DNA of 64,000 bases from Polyangia bacterium (GTDB lineage Bacteria; Myxococcota_A; Polyangia; Nannocystales; Nannocystaceae): NCBI GenBank assembly GCA_030424595.1, contig JAUHWG010000005.1, forward strand, positions 248,001-312,000, written 5' to 3'. Position numbers and translations under genes: made by a program. Below, piece after piece: positions 1 through 8,847 of this stretch. The notes below the pieces were generated by a model. That model did no database searches. It was not told where the DNA came from and saw only the letters and a program-made list of their open reading frames with translations. Every line of letters begins with the position of its first letter. Position 1 is the stretch's first letter.

Positions 1-1
1 C

Positions 2-496
2 GACATCGTCATCACCCGCGCCCACGCCCTCACCGGCGACTGGCAGGCGCTCTACGACGAGGTCTGCGCCTACCGCGAGGCCTGCGGCGACGCCCACCTC
101 AAGACGATCCTCGCGACCGGCGAGCTGGCGACCCTGCGCAACGTCGGCCGGGCCAGCCTCGTCTGCATGATGGCCGGCGCCGACTTTATCAAGACCTCGA
201 CCGGCAAGGAGTCCGTCAACGCGACCCTGCCGGTCAGCCTGGTGATGGTCCGGGCGATCCGCGAGTACCGGGAGCGGACCGGCTACACCATCGGCTACAA
301 GCCCGCCGGCGGGATCAGCTCGGCCAAACAGACCCTCGCCTGGCTCGCCCTGATGAAGGACGAGCTCGGCGTGCCCTGGACCCACGGCGAGCTCTTCCGC
401 TTCGGCGCCTCGTCGCTCCTCGGCGACATCGAGCGCCAGCTCGAACACCACGTCACTGGCCGCTACTCGGCGTCCTTCCGCCACCCGATGGCCTGA
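2..496 (+). CDS. deoC: Deoxyribose-phosphate aldolase, 5' end cut off by window
   Basis: Cytosolic class I aldolase that cleaves 2-deoxyribose-5-phosphate to glyceraldehyde-3-phosphate and acetaldehyde in deoxynucleoside catabolism. The frame is open from base 2 and runs to TGA, so the N-terminal part lies outside the window. The Schiff-base motif FIKTSTGK is encoded at about 187-210 and the second conserved lysine motif KPAGGIS at about 300-320. Both are DERA signatures, and the lysine of FIK is the Schiff-base residue in the family. The next gene starts 57 bases downstream on the same strand and encodes an aldehyde dehydrogenase, which fits removal of the acetaldehyde product. Identity is secure; only the start is missing. 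Confidence 0.93.
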   Translation, partial: DIVITRAHALTGDWQALYDEVCAYREACGDAHLKTILATGELATLRNVGRASLVCMMAGADFIKTSTGKESVNATLPVSLVMVRAIREYRERTGYTIGYKPAGGISSAKQTLAWLALMKDELGVPWTHGELFRFGASSLLGDIERQLEHHVTGRYSASFRHPMA

Positions 497-553
497 TGGC
501 CTGGCCCACCCTACGACCAGGACGCTCCGACCAGGACGCCACGGGAGACCACG

Positions 554-2971
554 ATGACCCGCATTCGCGAGATCTTTGAGACCATGGAGTACGGCCCCGC
601 CCCCGAGAGCCCCGCGCCGGTGATCACCTGGCTGGAGGGACACGATCGCACCTTCGGCCACTACATCGGCGGCGAGTGGCGCGACCCCGGCGACGGCGAG
701 CGCTTCCCCTCGGTGAACCCGTCGAATTGCCAGGAGATCGCCCAGATCGCCCAGGGCAGCGCGGCTGACGTCGACGCTGCGGTCGCGGCCGCCCGCGCGG
801 CCTTCCCCGCCTGGCGGGACCTGCCGGGCCACGCCCGCGCCCGCTACCTCTACGCGATCGCCCGCCAGATCCAGAAGCACGCCCGCTTCTTCGCGGTGCT
901 CGAGAGCCACGACAACGGCAAGCCGATCCGCGAGTCGCGGGACATCGACATCCCCCTGGTCGCCCGCCACTTCTATCACCACGCGGGCTGGGCCCAGCTG
1001 ATGAAGGAGCAGCTCCCGGGGCAGGTGCCGGTCGGCGTCGTCGGTCAGGTGATCCCGTGGAACTTCCCGCTGCTGATGCTGGCGTGGAAGATCGCGCCGG
1101 CGCTGGCGATGGGCAACACCGTCGTCCTCAAGCCGGCCGAGCTGACCTCGCTGACGGCGCTCGCCTTCGCCGAGCTCTGCCACGAGGTCGGCCTGCCGCC
1201 GGGCGTCGTCAACATCATCACCGGGGACGGCCGGACCGGCGCCGCCCTGACGACCCACCCGGACGTCGACAAGGTCGCCTTCACCGGCTCGACCCAGGTC
1301 GGCCGGATCATCCGCAACGCGACCGCGGGCTCGGGAAAAAAGCTCTCGCTCGAGCTCGGCGGCAAGTCCCCCTTCATCGTCTTTGACGACGCCGACCTCG
1401 ACTCTGTGGTCGAGGGGGTGGTCGACGCGATCTGGTTCAACCAGGGCCAGGTCTGCTGCGCCGGCTCGCGGATCCTCGTCCACGAGGGGATCGCCGCTCG
1501 CCTGATCACCAAGCTCAAGGCGCGGATGGAGACGCTGCGCCAGGGGGACCCGCTGGACAAGGCGATCGACATCGGCGCGATCATCGACAAGAACCAGCTG
1601 GAGACCATCAGCGGCCTCGTCGACCAGGGCGCCCGCGACGGCGCGACCGTCTGGCAGCCCTCCTGGGCCTGTCCGACCGAGGGCTACTACTACCCGCCGA
1701 CGCTGCTCACCGACGTCACCCCGGCGTCGACCGTCTGCCAGGTCGAGATCTTCGGACCGGTGGTCACCTTGATCACCTTCCGGACGCCGAAGGAGGCGGT
1801 CGCCCTCGCCAACAACACCCGCTACGGCCTCGCCGCGAGCGTCTGGAGCGAGAACCTGAACCTCGCGCTCGACGTCGCGCCGAAGATCAAGGCGGGCACC
1901 GTCTGGGTCAACTGCACGAACATGTTCGACGCGGCCTCCGGCTTCGGCGGCTACCGCGAGAGCGGCTACGGCCGAGAGGGGGGCCTTGAGGGCCTGTGGG
2001 AGTACTGCAAGCCGGGCTGGCTCGCAGAGGCGAAGGCCCGGGCGAAGGCCGCACCGCCAGCGCCGGCTGCGGCTCCGGTCGACGAGAGCCCCAGCGACGA
2101 CGCCCACCCCTTCGCCGGCGCCAGCCGAGGGATCGACCGGACGCCGAAGATGTACATCGGCGGCAAGCAGGCCCGCCCCGACGCCCCCTACTCGATCGCG
2201 ATCCGCTCCCCCAAGGGCGAGGTCGTCGGCGAGGTCGGCCGCGGCAACCGCAAGGACATCCGCAACGCGGTCGAGGCCGCCCACGCCGCCTCGTGGGCGA
2301 AGAAGACCGGCCATAACCGGGCGCAGGTGCTCTACTACATCGCCGAGAACCTGGCCCCGCGGGCAGAGGAGTTCGCGGGGCGGATCCAGGCCCTGACAGG
2401 GGTCAGCCGCGGCGAGGCGGAGCGCGAGGTCAACGCGACGCTCGAGCTCCTCTTCTATTACGCGGCCTTCGCCGACAAGTGGGACGGCCGGGTCCACCAC
2501 ACGCCGCTGCGCAACGTCACCCTGGCGATGCCGGAGCCCATCGGCGTGATGGCGATCGTCTGCCCCGAGGGGCCGCCGCTGCTCTCCTTTGTCGCGACGA
2601 TCGCCCCCGCCCTGGCGATGGGCAACCACGTGATCGCGGTCCCCTCGGAGCGCTGGCCGCTCATGGCGACCGACCTCTACCAGGTCTTCGACACCTCGGA
2701 CCTGCCGGGCGGCGCGATCAACATCGTCACGGGTCACCGCGACGAGCTCGCCAAGGTGCTCGCCGCCCACGATGATGTCGACGCGATCTGGTACTTCGGC
2801 TCCGCCGAGGGATCGGCGGAGGTCGAGCGCCTCTCGACCGGCAACATGAAGCGGACCTGGGTCAGCGACGGTCTCGTCCGCGACTGGTACGTCGCCGAGC
2901 AAGGGCGCGGCGAGTCGTTCTTCCGCCACGCGACCCACATCAAGAACATCTGGGTCCCCTACGGCGAGTAG
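554..2971 (+). CDS. ALDH16-type aldehyde dehydrogenase (two ALDH domains)
   Basis: NAD(P)-dependent aldehyde oxidation, probably of the acetaldehyde made by the adjacent DeoC (substrate is inference). 805 residues. The first domain (about 35-500) is a complete ALDH with IPWNFP, the catalytic-base motif LELGGK (E267) and the nucleophile motif GQVCCAG (C301). After an Ala/Pro-rich linker (about 505-530) comes a second ALDH-like unit (about 535-805) with the N-terminal ALDH fold pattern but no Cys motif. An 800-residue protein with one active and one inactive ALDH unit matches bacterial ALDH16. The ATG follows a GGGAGA ribosome-binding site. It forms a likely operon with deoC. Family assignment is from architecture, not from a search. 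Confidence 0.9.
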   Translation: MTRIREIFETMEYGPAPESPAPVITWLEGHDRTFGHYIGGEWRDPGDGERFPSVNPSNCQEIAQIAQGSAADVDAAVAAARAAFPAWRDLPGHARARYLYAIARQIQKHARFFAVLESHDNGKPIRESRDIDIPLVARHFYHHAGWAQLMKEQLPGQVPVGVVGQVIPWNFPLLMLAWKIAPALAMGNTVVLKPAELTSLTALAFAELCHEVGLPPGVVNIITGDGRTGAALTTHPDVDKVAFTGSTQVGRIIRNATAGSGKKLSLELGGKSPFIVFDDADLDSVVEGVVDAIWFNQGQVCCAGSRILVHEGIAARLITKLKARMETLRQGDPLDKAIDIGAIIDKNQLETISGLVDQGARDGATVWQPSWACPTEGYYYPPTLLTDVTPASTVCQVEIFGPVVTLITFRTPKEAVALANNTRYGLAASVWSENLNLALDVAPKIKAGTVWVNCTNMFDAASGFGGYRESGYGREGGLEGLWEYCKPGWLAEAKARAKAAPPAPAAAPVDESPSDDAHPFAGASRGIDRTPKMYIGGKQARPDAPYSIAIRSPKGEVVGEVGRGNRKDIRNAVEAAHAASWAKKTGHNRAQVLYYIAENLAPRAEEFAGRIQALTGVSRGEAEREVNATLELLFYYAAFADKWDGRVHHTPLRNVTLAMPEPIGVMAIVCPEGPPLLSFVATIAPALAMGNHVIAVPSERWPLMATDLYQVFDTSDLPGGAINIVTGHRDELAKVLAAHDDVDAIWYFGSAEGSAEVERLSTGNMKRTWVSDGLVRDWYVAEQGRGESFFRHATHIKNIWVPYGE

Positions 2972-3233
2972 GCCCGACGAGAGGCGCGGCGACCCAGGAT
3001 CAGAGGCCGCGGCGAGACGCTGCGGCCGCTGCTGTTGTCGCGTCTTTATCCTCGCCGTCGGTCGACAACACCGCTGGGGGCCTGCTCCGGTGTGGGGGCT
3101 GCGGTCGAGCTCGACTCGCGCTTGGCAGTGCCCGGCGGTGAGCGGGCGCGCGGGGAAGAGGGCTGGGCGGGACATCGCGGTGGTTGGGGCGAGGAGCTCT
3201 CGGGCGGGCTGGAGCCGAGGCCGCGAGGGCTCG

Positions 3234-3395
3234 GCGCAGGCAGTGGACGAGCGCGCAGGCAGTGGACGAGCGCGCCGAAGGGTAGAACACGCCGAAGGGT
3301 AGAGCGCTCCGAACGTTGGAGCGCGCCGAAGAGTAGAGCACGCCGAAGGGTAGAGCGCTCCCTCGCGGTAGAGCACGCCGAAGGGTAGAGCGTCC
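3234..3395. repeat. Short direct repeats in the gap after the ALDH gene
   Basis: The 424-base gap between the ALDH gene and the convergent ArsA-like gene holds no convincing gene. Its right half is repetitive: a 19-base unit containing GCAGGCAGTGGACGAGC occurs twice from 3234, then GCCGAAGGGTAGAGC-type units recur about five times up to the stop codon of the ArsA-like gene. The left half (2972-3233) shows nothing recognisable. Role unknown; such arrays recur through this window. Confidence 0.7.
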
Positions 3396-4559
3396 CTAGC
3401 GGCGGAGCTCAGCCCGAGGATCGGCGATCAGGGCGGCGAGCCCGGCCAGGGCGCGGCGATCCTGCGGCTCGTGGTCGAGGTTCGGCGCCTGTACCTTGAG
3501 ACATCCACGCGGAGCCCCATCCGCGAAGGCGAGGGCGGCCGCGTGTGCCCGCTGATTGCCGTCGGCGATCCGCTGACGGAGGGCGCGGATATGGTCGAGG
3601 AGCGCTGAGAACCCGGCGCGCTCCCCCTCGCCCGAGGGCTCCAGGAGCGCGAGCGCGTCGCCCAGGGGGCGCGCGTCGGCGCCGGCCGACCAGGGGTGAT
3701 CGCCGAGCGGCACGTAGGCCCGGTTGACGATCAGCGCCCGCAGGACGACGCCCCGCCCGGCGAGCCCGTCGCGGAGATAGGCCGCGTCGGCGAGGTTGTC
3801 GGCGAGCGGCGAGGTGACCAGGGCGAAGGCGGTCTCTGGGGCCCGCAGGCGCCCCTGGACGGCGAGGGCTCGCTCCTGAAAGCCCGGCCGCAGGCTGACG
3901 AAGAGCTCGAGGAAGGCGGCGAGATCGTCGACGAGGGTGTCGCCGGCGAGGAGCGATAGGAGGCCGCGGGCCGCCGCCCCGCCGCGGGCGAGGAGCCGGG
4001 CTCGGAGCCCCTCGGGCGGCTGGCGGAGGAGCCAGCCGATGACGCGCTCGTCGAGGAACGCGAGGAGCCTCCCCGGCGCGTCGAGGATGTCGAGCGCGTT
4101 GCGGGTCGGCGGCGTGTCGAGGATCACCAGGTCGAAGTCGTCGCTGGCGGTCGCGTCGTAGAGCCGCTCCATCGCGACATAGGCGTGGGCGTTGCCGAAG
4201 GCCCGCGACATCAGACGGTAGACCCGGTTGCTCAGGATCCGCGAGCGGTGCTCCTCGTCGGTCGCGACCCTGCCGACGAGGGCGTCAAAGGAGGCGCCCG
4301 GATCGAGCATCGCCGCGTAGAGCGGCGCCTCGCCGCCGAGGTCCCCGAGCGGGACCCGGCGATAGGCGTCGCCGAGCTCATCGAGGCCGAGGGTGGTGAC
4401 CAGGCGCCGCGCCGGGTCGATCGTCAGGACCAGCGTCCGTCGGCCGAGCTGGGCAGCTCGCACCCCGAGCGCCGCGGCGACCGTCGTCTTGCCGACCCCG
4501 CCCGGGCCGACGCAGACGAGGAGCTCGCGGCTGCGCAGGAGCTGGTCGATGGCGCTCAT
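3396..4559 (-). CDS. ArsA-like ATPase, second gene of a pair
   Basis: SIMIBI-class P-loop ATPase of the ArsA/GET3 family, 387 residues. The Walker A motif GPGGVGKTT sits at about 18-26, followed by VLTIDPARR and the switch motif VILDTPPTRN, as in this family. The lysine that ArsA normally has near the start of the deviant P-loop (GKGG) is proline here. The ATG overlaps the stop of the upstream ArsA-like gene by four bases, so the two are co-transcribed and probably translationally coupled. Paired ArsA-like genes occur in other bacteria (Rv3679-Rv3680 of M. tuberculosis), where the products form a heteromeric ATPase. There is no arsB, arsC or arsR nearby, so an arsenite role is unlikely. The client is unknown. 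Confidence 0.85.
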   Translation of the reverse strand: MSAIDQLLRSRELLVCVGPGGVGKTTVAAALGVRAAQLGRRTLVLTIDPARRLVTTLGLDELGDAYRRVPLGDLGGEAPLYAAMLDPGASFDALVGRVATDEEHRSRILSNRVYRLMSRAFGNAHAYVAMERLYDATASDDFDLVILDTPPTRNALDILDAPGRLLAFLDERVIGWLLRQPPEGLRARLLARGGAAARGLLSLLAGDTLVDDLAAFLELFVSLRPGFQERALAVQGRLRAPETAFALVTSPLADNLADAAYLRDGLAGRGVVLRALIVNRAYVPLGDHPWSAGADARPLGDALALLEPSGEGERAGFSALLDHIRALRQRIADGNQRAHAAALAFADGAPRGCLKVQAPNLDHEPQDRRALAGLAALIADPRAELRR

Positions 4560-5692
4560 CGATCACCGCCAGCGCTGGCCATCGCCGATGACGCCCGCTC
4601 GACGCCCTCGCCTTGGCCCTCGTCGACGGCCAAGGCCAGCTCGCCGAGGCGGAGCAGGTCCGCCTCGCCGTGGATCCCTCCGTGGATCATCGGCAGCTCG
4701 ACGCGCGGGATCCCTGGCAGCTCAGCCCTGAGGCGCTCGATCTGCGCTCGGGCGCTGCGGTGCTCGTCGTCGAGGCGACGGGTGAGGCGGAGATCGGCGG
4801 CGAGCCGTCCCTTCCCTCGGCCCTTCTCGCGGAGCCGATCCTCTGCGACCGAGAGCCAGGGGAGGAGCGTCGACGGCAGGGCAGGCGGCGGCACCTGGTT
4901 GACGAAGAGGGAGCCGACCTCGATCGCGTGCCGCTCGTGGAGATCGGAGTAGAGCTCGATCGTCTCCTGGACCGGAACCTCGCGGGCGAGGCTGACGAGG
5001 CTCAGGATCGTCCGCTCGCGGTCGGCGATGAGACCGCTGAGGGACTCCGTGACCCGCACCAGCGGCCCGCTCTCGACCAAGCTCCGGAGGAGCTGCGGGA
5101 GCTCTAGGAGCATCAGCGCGTGGCCGGTCGCGTCGAGGTCGACGAGGATCGGCTGCCAGCGTCGGCGCCCGTCCTCTAGGAGGTCGTCGGCGAGGGCCTG
5201 GAGCTTGGCTAGGGTGATGATCTCGCGGACCGCAGGGGCGGCGCGGAAGAGGCCGCGGAGGCTGGCGTTGCCGGCGATCGCCCGGGCGATCCGGCGGATC
5301 TTGACCTGGCCGACGATGTAGTCGAAGAGCGCCTCGTCGAGCTCGAGGTTCATCGCCGCGAGGCGCCCGCCGCAGGCGACCGGGTGCGGCCTGTGATCGA
5401 TGCTCGAGCCGGGGAAGATCGACCCCATCGACGCCCGATGACCGAGCTCGACGAGCAGCGGCCTCAGACCGCGTTCGGCCGCGGCGACGCCGAGCGCGGC
5501 GACGACCGTCGACTTGCCGACCCCGCCCTTGCCGGTGAAGAGCAGGAGCTGGCGGTCGAAGAGCCCCGCTCGGGGCGTGTTCGGGGGAGAGGTCGACACG
5601 GTGCTCGTCGGGTTCGGGGGGCTGGCCGCGGCATCGTAACCGCTGCGACCCGGCGACCCGAGCCGATACGTAGCGCGGTCGCGGGCGATCAC
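4556..5692 (-). CDS. ArsA-like ATPase, first gene of a pair
   Basis: P-loop ATPase related to ArsA/GET3, up to 378 residues. The Walker A motif GKGGVGKST lies near residues 53-61 and keeps the signature lysine (GKGG) missing from its partner. A DLDATGHALMLLELP segment corresponds to the switch II region. The first 40 residues are Ser/Pro/Asn-rich and may be untranslated; a start closer to the GLFDRQLLLF strand is possible. Its stop overlaps the ATG of the second ArsA-like gene as ATGA. One intact and one altered signature lysine suggest an asymmetric complex (inference). Divergent from the prenyltransferase gene. Confidence 0.83.
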   Translation of the reverse strand: MIARDRATYRLGSPGRSGYDAAASPPNPTSTVSTSPPNTPRAGLFDRQLLLFTGKGGVGKSTVVAALGVAAAERGLRPLLVELGHRASMGSIFPGSSIDHRPHPVACGGRLAAMNLELDEALFDYIVGQVKIRRIARAIAGNASLRGLFRAAPAVREIITLAKLQALADDLLEDGRRRWQPILVDLDATGHALMLLELPQLLRSLVESGPLVRVTESLSGLIADRERTILSLVSLAREVPVQETIELYSDLHERHAIEVGSLFVNQVPPPALPSTLLPWLSVAEDRLREKGRGKGRLAADLRLTRRLDDEHRSARAQIERLRAELPGIPRVELPMIHGGIHGEADLLRLGELALAVDEGQGEGVERASSAMASAGGDR

Positions 5693-5841
5693 CAGGGGCT
5701 GCGACCCGCGGTCGCTCGCTAACAGCTAAAACACGCCAATCCGCGGGGCCGCTCGCCTCGACGGGGTCAGCCCGAGGGGGCTCGGGGCGCCCCCTCTTGT
5801 CTGGCGGGGTGATCGACGATCGCCTATCGTGGCGAGCACCC

Positions 5842-6768
5842 ATGTCGAACGTCGCCTCGTGGATCCAGGCCGCGCGCCCGCTCGCCCAGGTCAACATCGC
5901 CGTCCCCTTGCTCTTCGGACAGGCGGTGGCCTTCGCCCGCTACGGCGCCTTCGATCCGCTGGTCTTCGCGGCGGTCGCGGTCTACGGCCTGGCCGTCCAC
6001 CTCTTCATCGTCTTCGCCAACGACGTCGCCGACGAGGAGGCGGACCGGCTCAACAGCGGTCGCTCGCGCTTCGGCGGCGGCTCGCGGGTTCTCTCCGAGG
6101 GGAAGCTGCGCCGGCGGGACCTCCAACAGGGGGCCCTGCTGATGGCCGCGACGATGTTCTCGGCGACCCTCTTCCTCGCGGTCCACGGCGGCCGGCCGTG
6201 GATGCCGCTGTGGTCGCTCGCGCCGCTCGCCCTGGTCTGGGCCTATTCTTTCAAACCGCTCCGCCTCGCCTATCGCGGCTACGGCGAGATCGTCCAGGGG
6301 ATCGGCGTCGGCGTCGTCCTGCCGCTGACGGGCTTCTACGCCCAGGCTGGCGACCTCAGCCTGACGGCGCTGCCGCCCCTCGCCCCAGCCTTCATCCTCG
6401 GGGTCGCCGGCAACATCCTGACCTCGCTGCCCGATCATCCGGCGGACGAGGCGGCCGGCAAGCGGAGCTACAGCGTCCGCTTTGGACCCTGGCAGGCGCG
6501 GCGCCACGCGATCGAGCTGACCCTCTTCGCCGCGGTGCTCGGGCACCTCGTGATCCCGGACTTCTCGCGGGCCCTCGACCTGGTCTTCGCAGCCCCGGCG
6601 ATCACGCTGGCGATCCTCGGCGCTCGCCTGCTCGGATCGGCAGACGCGAACAACGCTGACGAGTGCGAGCGCTTCGTGATGCTGGTCGGCGGCGCCGGGC
6701 ACCTGCTGCTGCTGGTCTGGTCGATCGCCTTGGTCGCGATCGGCCTGGCGCTCGGCGCTAGTCTCTAG
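5842..6768 (+). CDS. UbiA-family membrane prenyltransferase (MenA-like)
   Basis: Integral membrane prenyltransferase, about 308 residues with several hydrophobic helices. The first Asp-rich motif NDVADEEAD (N60-D64) and a second, DHPADEAAGK near residue 197, are the diphosphate and Mg2+ binding sites of the UbiA superfamily. The NDVxDxExD form together with a D-x3-D-x2-xGK second motif resembles 1,4-dihydroxy-2-naphthoate prenyltransferase (MenA) of menaquinone synthesis, but chlorophyll, haem and other UbiA branches cannot be excluded. The ATG at 5842 was chosen over an upstream TTG (5797) because the conserved N-terminal helix begins there. No other quinone genes are nearby. Confidence 0.82.
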   Translation: MSNVASWIQAARPLAQVNIAVPLLFGQAVAFARYGAFDPLVFAAVAVYGLAVHLFIVFANDVADEEADRLNSGRSRFGGGSRVLSEGKLRRRDLQQGALLMAATMFSATLFLAVHGGRPWMPLWSLAPLALVWAYSFKPLRLAYRGYGEIVQGIGVGVVLPLTGFYAQAGDLSLTALPPLAPAFILGVAGNILTSLPDHPADEAAGKRSYSVRFGPWQARRHAIELTLFAAVLGHLVIPDFSRALDLVFAAPAITLAILGARLLGSADANNADECERFVMLVGGAGHLLLLVWSIALVAIGLALGASL

Positions 6769-7043
6769 TCTCTGGGAGTCCACAGGGCGCGGGACGCTGC
6801 GCTTCTTGCGCGATGTGCGCGGGGCCTCCCGTCGAGGGAGACGTGTGCGCCCTGCGCCCTGGGCCAGACGAGCAGGCTCGGCTCAGCGGTGCTCCGCGCC
6901 TGCGGGCGGAGCCCGAGCTTTGGCTTCCCACTGCGTTGAGGGCGCTTATCGTGGGGTACGCGCCGGTCGCAGGCCATCCTCCATGGCGTCGAGCGGGAGG
7001 CCGGAATCTTCCGCGAACGCGGCTCGTACGTTATGCACTCGGC

Positions 7044-8747
7044 ATGTCTGGCCTACGCGATACCGTCTGGATCACGGCGGCCGTCTCCTTGGCGCTCCTC
7101 GGCTGCGGACCGTCCGGGGGGGAGGCGCAGCGGACCACCCCGGAGGTGACCCCGGCGAGCACCCTGCGACCGGGCGCGCCAGTCGAGGGCGGCAGCAGCA
7201 CCGTCGTGGTCGCGGAGGCCGGCGGCGATGAGGCGACGAGCGCGACCGTCGGGACCGACGGGACGACGACGGACACGACGGGCCCGGAGGAGGAGCTCGA
7301 GCCGGTCGCCCCGGAGAGCTACGGCAAGGTGGTCTACACCTCCGATCCGCCGCCCGAGGAGGAGCTGACCGTGCACGGCCTCGCCGGCTACGAGGTCGTC
7401 GCGATCTACGATCAGCCGGACCTCTCCAGCGACAAGCTCGGCTACCTCCGGATCGGCACTCGCTTCATGGTCACGCCGAAGATCGACGACGCCGGCGAGG
7501 GCTGCAAAAAAGGATTTCACGGGCTGCCGATGGGGGGCTACGTCTGCGCGAGCAAGGGCTGGGTCGTCGACGCTGAGCGTCCACCCTTCATGCCCCACGC
7601 GCCGCCCAAGCCTCGGCTCGACGACGCTCACCCCTACGACTACGGTTACGTCCGGCGGTGGAACAGCCCGATGTGGTGGCGGGTGCCCACGGCCGACGAG
7701 CTCAAGGCCGCCGAGCTCCAGCGAGCGGTCCGCGAGGCTGAGCGGACCGGGGCGCCTCCGCCGGGCGCGAACGGCGACGGAGGCGACGGAGGCGACGGAG
7801 GCGACGGAGGCGACGGAGGCGACGCAGAGGACGTCGCGGACGGCAGCGGCGACGCGGCGGCGGACGAGCCAGCCGGCGAGCCCGGGCCTGATCTCGCGTC
7901 GATGAAGCTCCCGCTCAGCCCCGGCTCGCCGTGGCTCGAGCGCGGCTTCTTCCTGTCTCTCGGCGAGAAGATCCGCGAGGGGAGCCGATCCTATCGACGG
8001 ACCGCGCGGGGGGCCTACGTCGAGGCGAACGCGCTCTCTGGCTACGACGCGAAGGACTACAAGGGGATCGCGCTCGACGACGAGATCGCGTTCCCGGTCG
8101 CCTTCGTCAAGAGCAAGAAGAGCAAGCTCCTAGAGCTCAACGACGAGGACAAGCTCAAGGTCGTCAAGGCGCTCGAGCGGCGCGACTTCGTCGACGTCAA
8201 CGAAGAGACCGAGATCGGCGGCAAGGCCTACATGATCACGGCTGAGGGGAAGCTCGTCCGCAAGGACGACCTGATGATCCCCGAGCTCCAGCCCTTGCCC
8301 GCCGGGGTCGAGCCCTGGGAGCGCTGGATCGACGTCAGCCTGTCGACGCAGATGTTGGTCGCCTACGAGGGGACGCGGCCGGTCTACGTCACGCTGGTCT
8401 CGACCGGGAAGAAGGGCTCGAAGGAGGAGCCCTTTGACACGCCGACCGGCCGCTGGCGGATCTACTCCAAGCACATCTCGTCGACGATGGACGGCAACAC
8501 CGCCTCGGACGGCAGCTACTCGATCCAGGATGTCCCCTGGACCATGTTCTTCTACGGCTCCTACGCGCTCCACGGCGCCTTCTGGCACAGGTCCTTCGGC
8601 CGCGTGCGGAGCCACGGCTGCGTCAACCTCGGCCCGAGCGACGCGCGCTGGCTCTTCTTTTGGACCACGCCCTTCCTCCCCGAGGGGTGGCACGGGGTCC
8701 ACGCGACCGACGAGAGCCCTGGGACGACGGTGATCGTCCGCGAGTAG
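7044..8747 (+). CDS. L,D-transpeptidase (YkuD) lipoprotein
   Basis: Periplasmic enzyme that forms or remodels 3-3 cross-links or attaches proteins in peptidoglycan (exact reaction not determinable). 567 residues from ATG 7044, which gives a lipoprotein signal with lipobox LLGC; the frame is open further upstream but without a signal sequence. After a Thr/Glu-rich linker there is an SH3-like region (about 100-170), a Gly/Asp repeat (about 244-261), a helical region, then the YkuD domain with HGAFW and the catalytic SHGCVNL motif (C526). The intact His-Ser-His-Gly-Cys pattern predicts activity. The 275-base gap upstream shows no gene. Confidence 0.9.
   Translation: MSGLRDTVWITAAVSLALLGCGPSGGEAQRTTPEVTPASTLRPGAPVEGGSSTVVVAEAGGDEATSATVGTDGTTTDTTGPEEELEPVAPESYGKVVYTSDPPPEEELTVHGLAGYEVVAIYDQPDLSSDKLGYLRIGTRFMVTPKIDDAGEGCKKGFHGLPMGGYVCASKGWVVDAERPPFMPHAPPKPRLDDAHPYDYGYVRRWNSPMWWRVPTADELKAAELQRAVREAERTGAPPPGANGDGGDGGDGGDGGDGGDAEDVADGSGDAAADEPAGEPGPDLASMKLPLSPGSPWLERGFFLSLGEKIREGSRSYRRTARGAYVEANALSGYDAKDYKGIALDDEIAFPVAFVKSKKSKLLELNDEDKLKVVKALERRDFVDVNEETEIGGKAYMITAEGKLVRKDDLMIPELQPLPAGVEPWERWIDVSLSTQMLVAYEGTRPVYVTLVSTGKKGSKEEPFDTPTGRWRIYSKHISSTMDGNTASDGSYSIQDVPWTMFFYGSYALHGAFWHRSFGRVRSHGCVNLGPSDARWLFFWTTPFLPEGWHGVHATDESPGTTVIVRE
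7773..7826 (+). repeat. 9-base tandem repeat encoding Gly-Asp-Gly
   Basis: Six in-frame copies of GGCGACGGA (last copy one base different) inside the transpeptidase gene, coding for a flexible Gly/Asp linker. Copy number could vary between strains by slippage without breaking the frame. Confidence 0.9.
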
Positions 8748-8783
8748 GCGAGGCTCGCCGAGGACTACCGCGCTCCGAGCAAC

Positions 8784-8812
8784 AAAAAAGAGGCCCCACG
8801 AGGGGGCCTCTT
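8784..8812 (-). terminator. Rho-independent terminator for the Cys-rich lipoprotein gene
   Basis: A 10-bp perfect stem (8788-8797 paired with 8803-8812) with a 5-base loop. On the minus strand it is followed by a run of T residues (the A-run 8784-8789 on the plus strand), the classical terminator layout for the minus-strand gene ending at 8848. It may also stop transcripts of the convergent transpeptidase gene. Confidence 0.85.
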
Positions 8813-8847
8813 CGTTCGCCATCACTGGCGGTGTCGGGCGATCGGGA

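Noticed and set aside
3396-5692. Arsenic resistance operon
   Set aside because: Only ArsA-like ATPases are present; there is no arsB, arsC, arsD or arsR in the neighbourhood.
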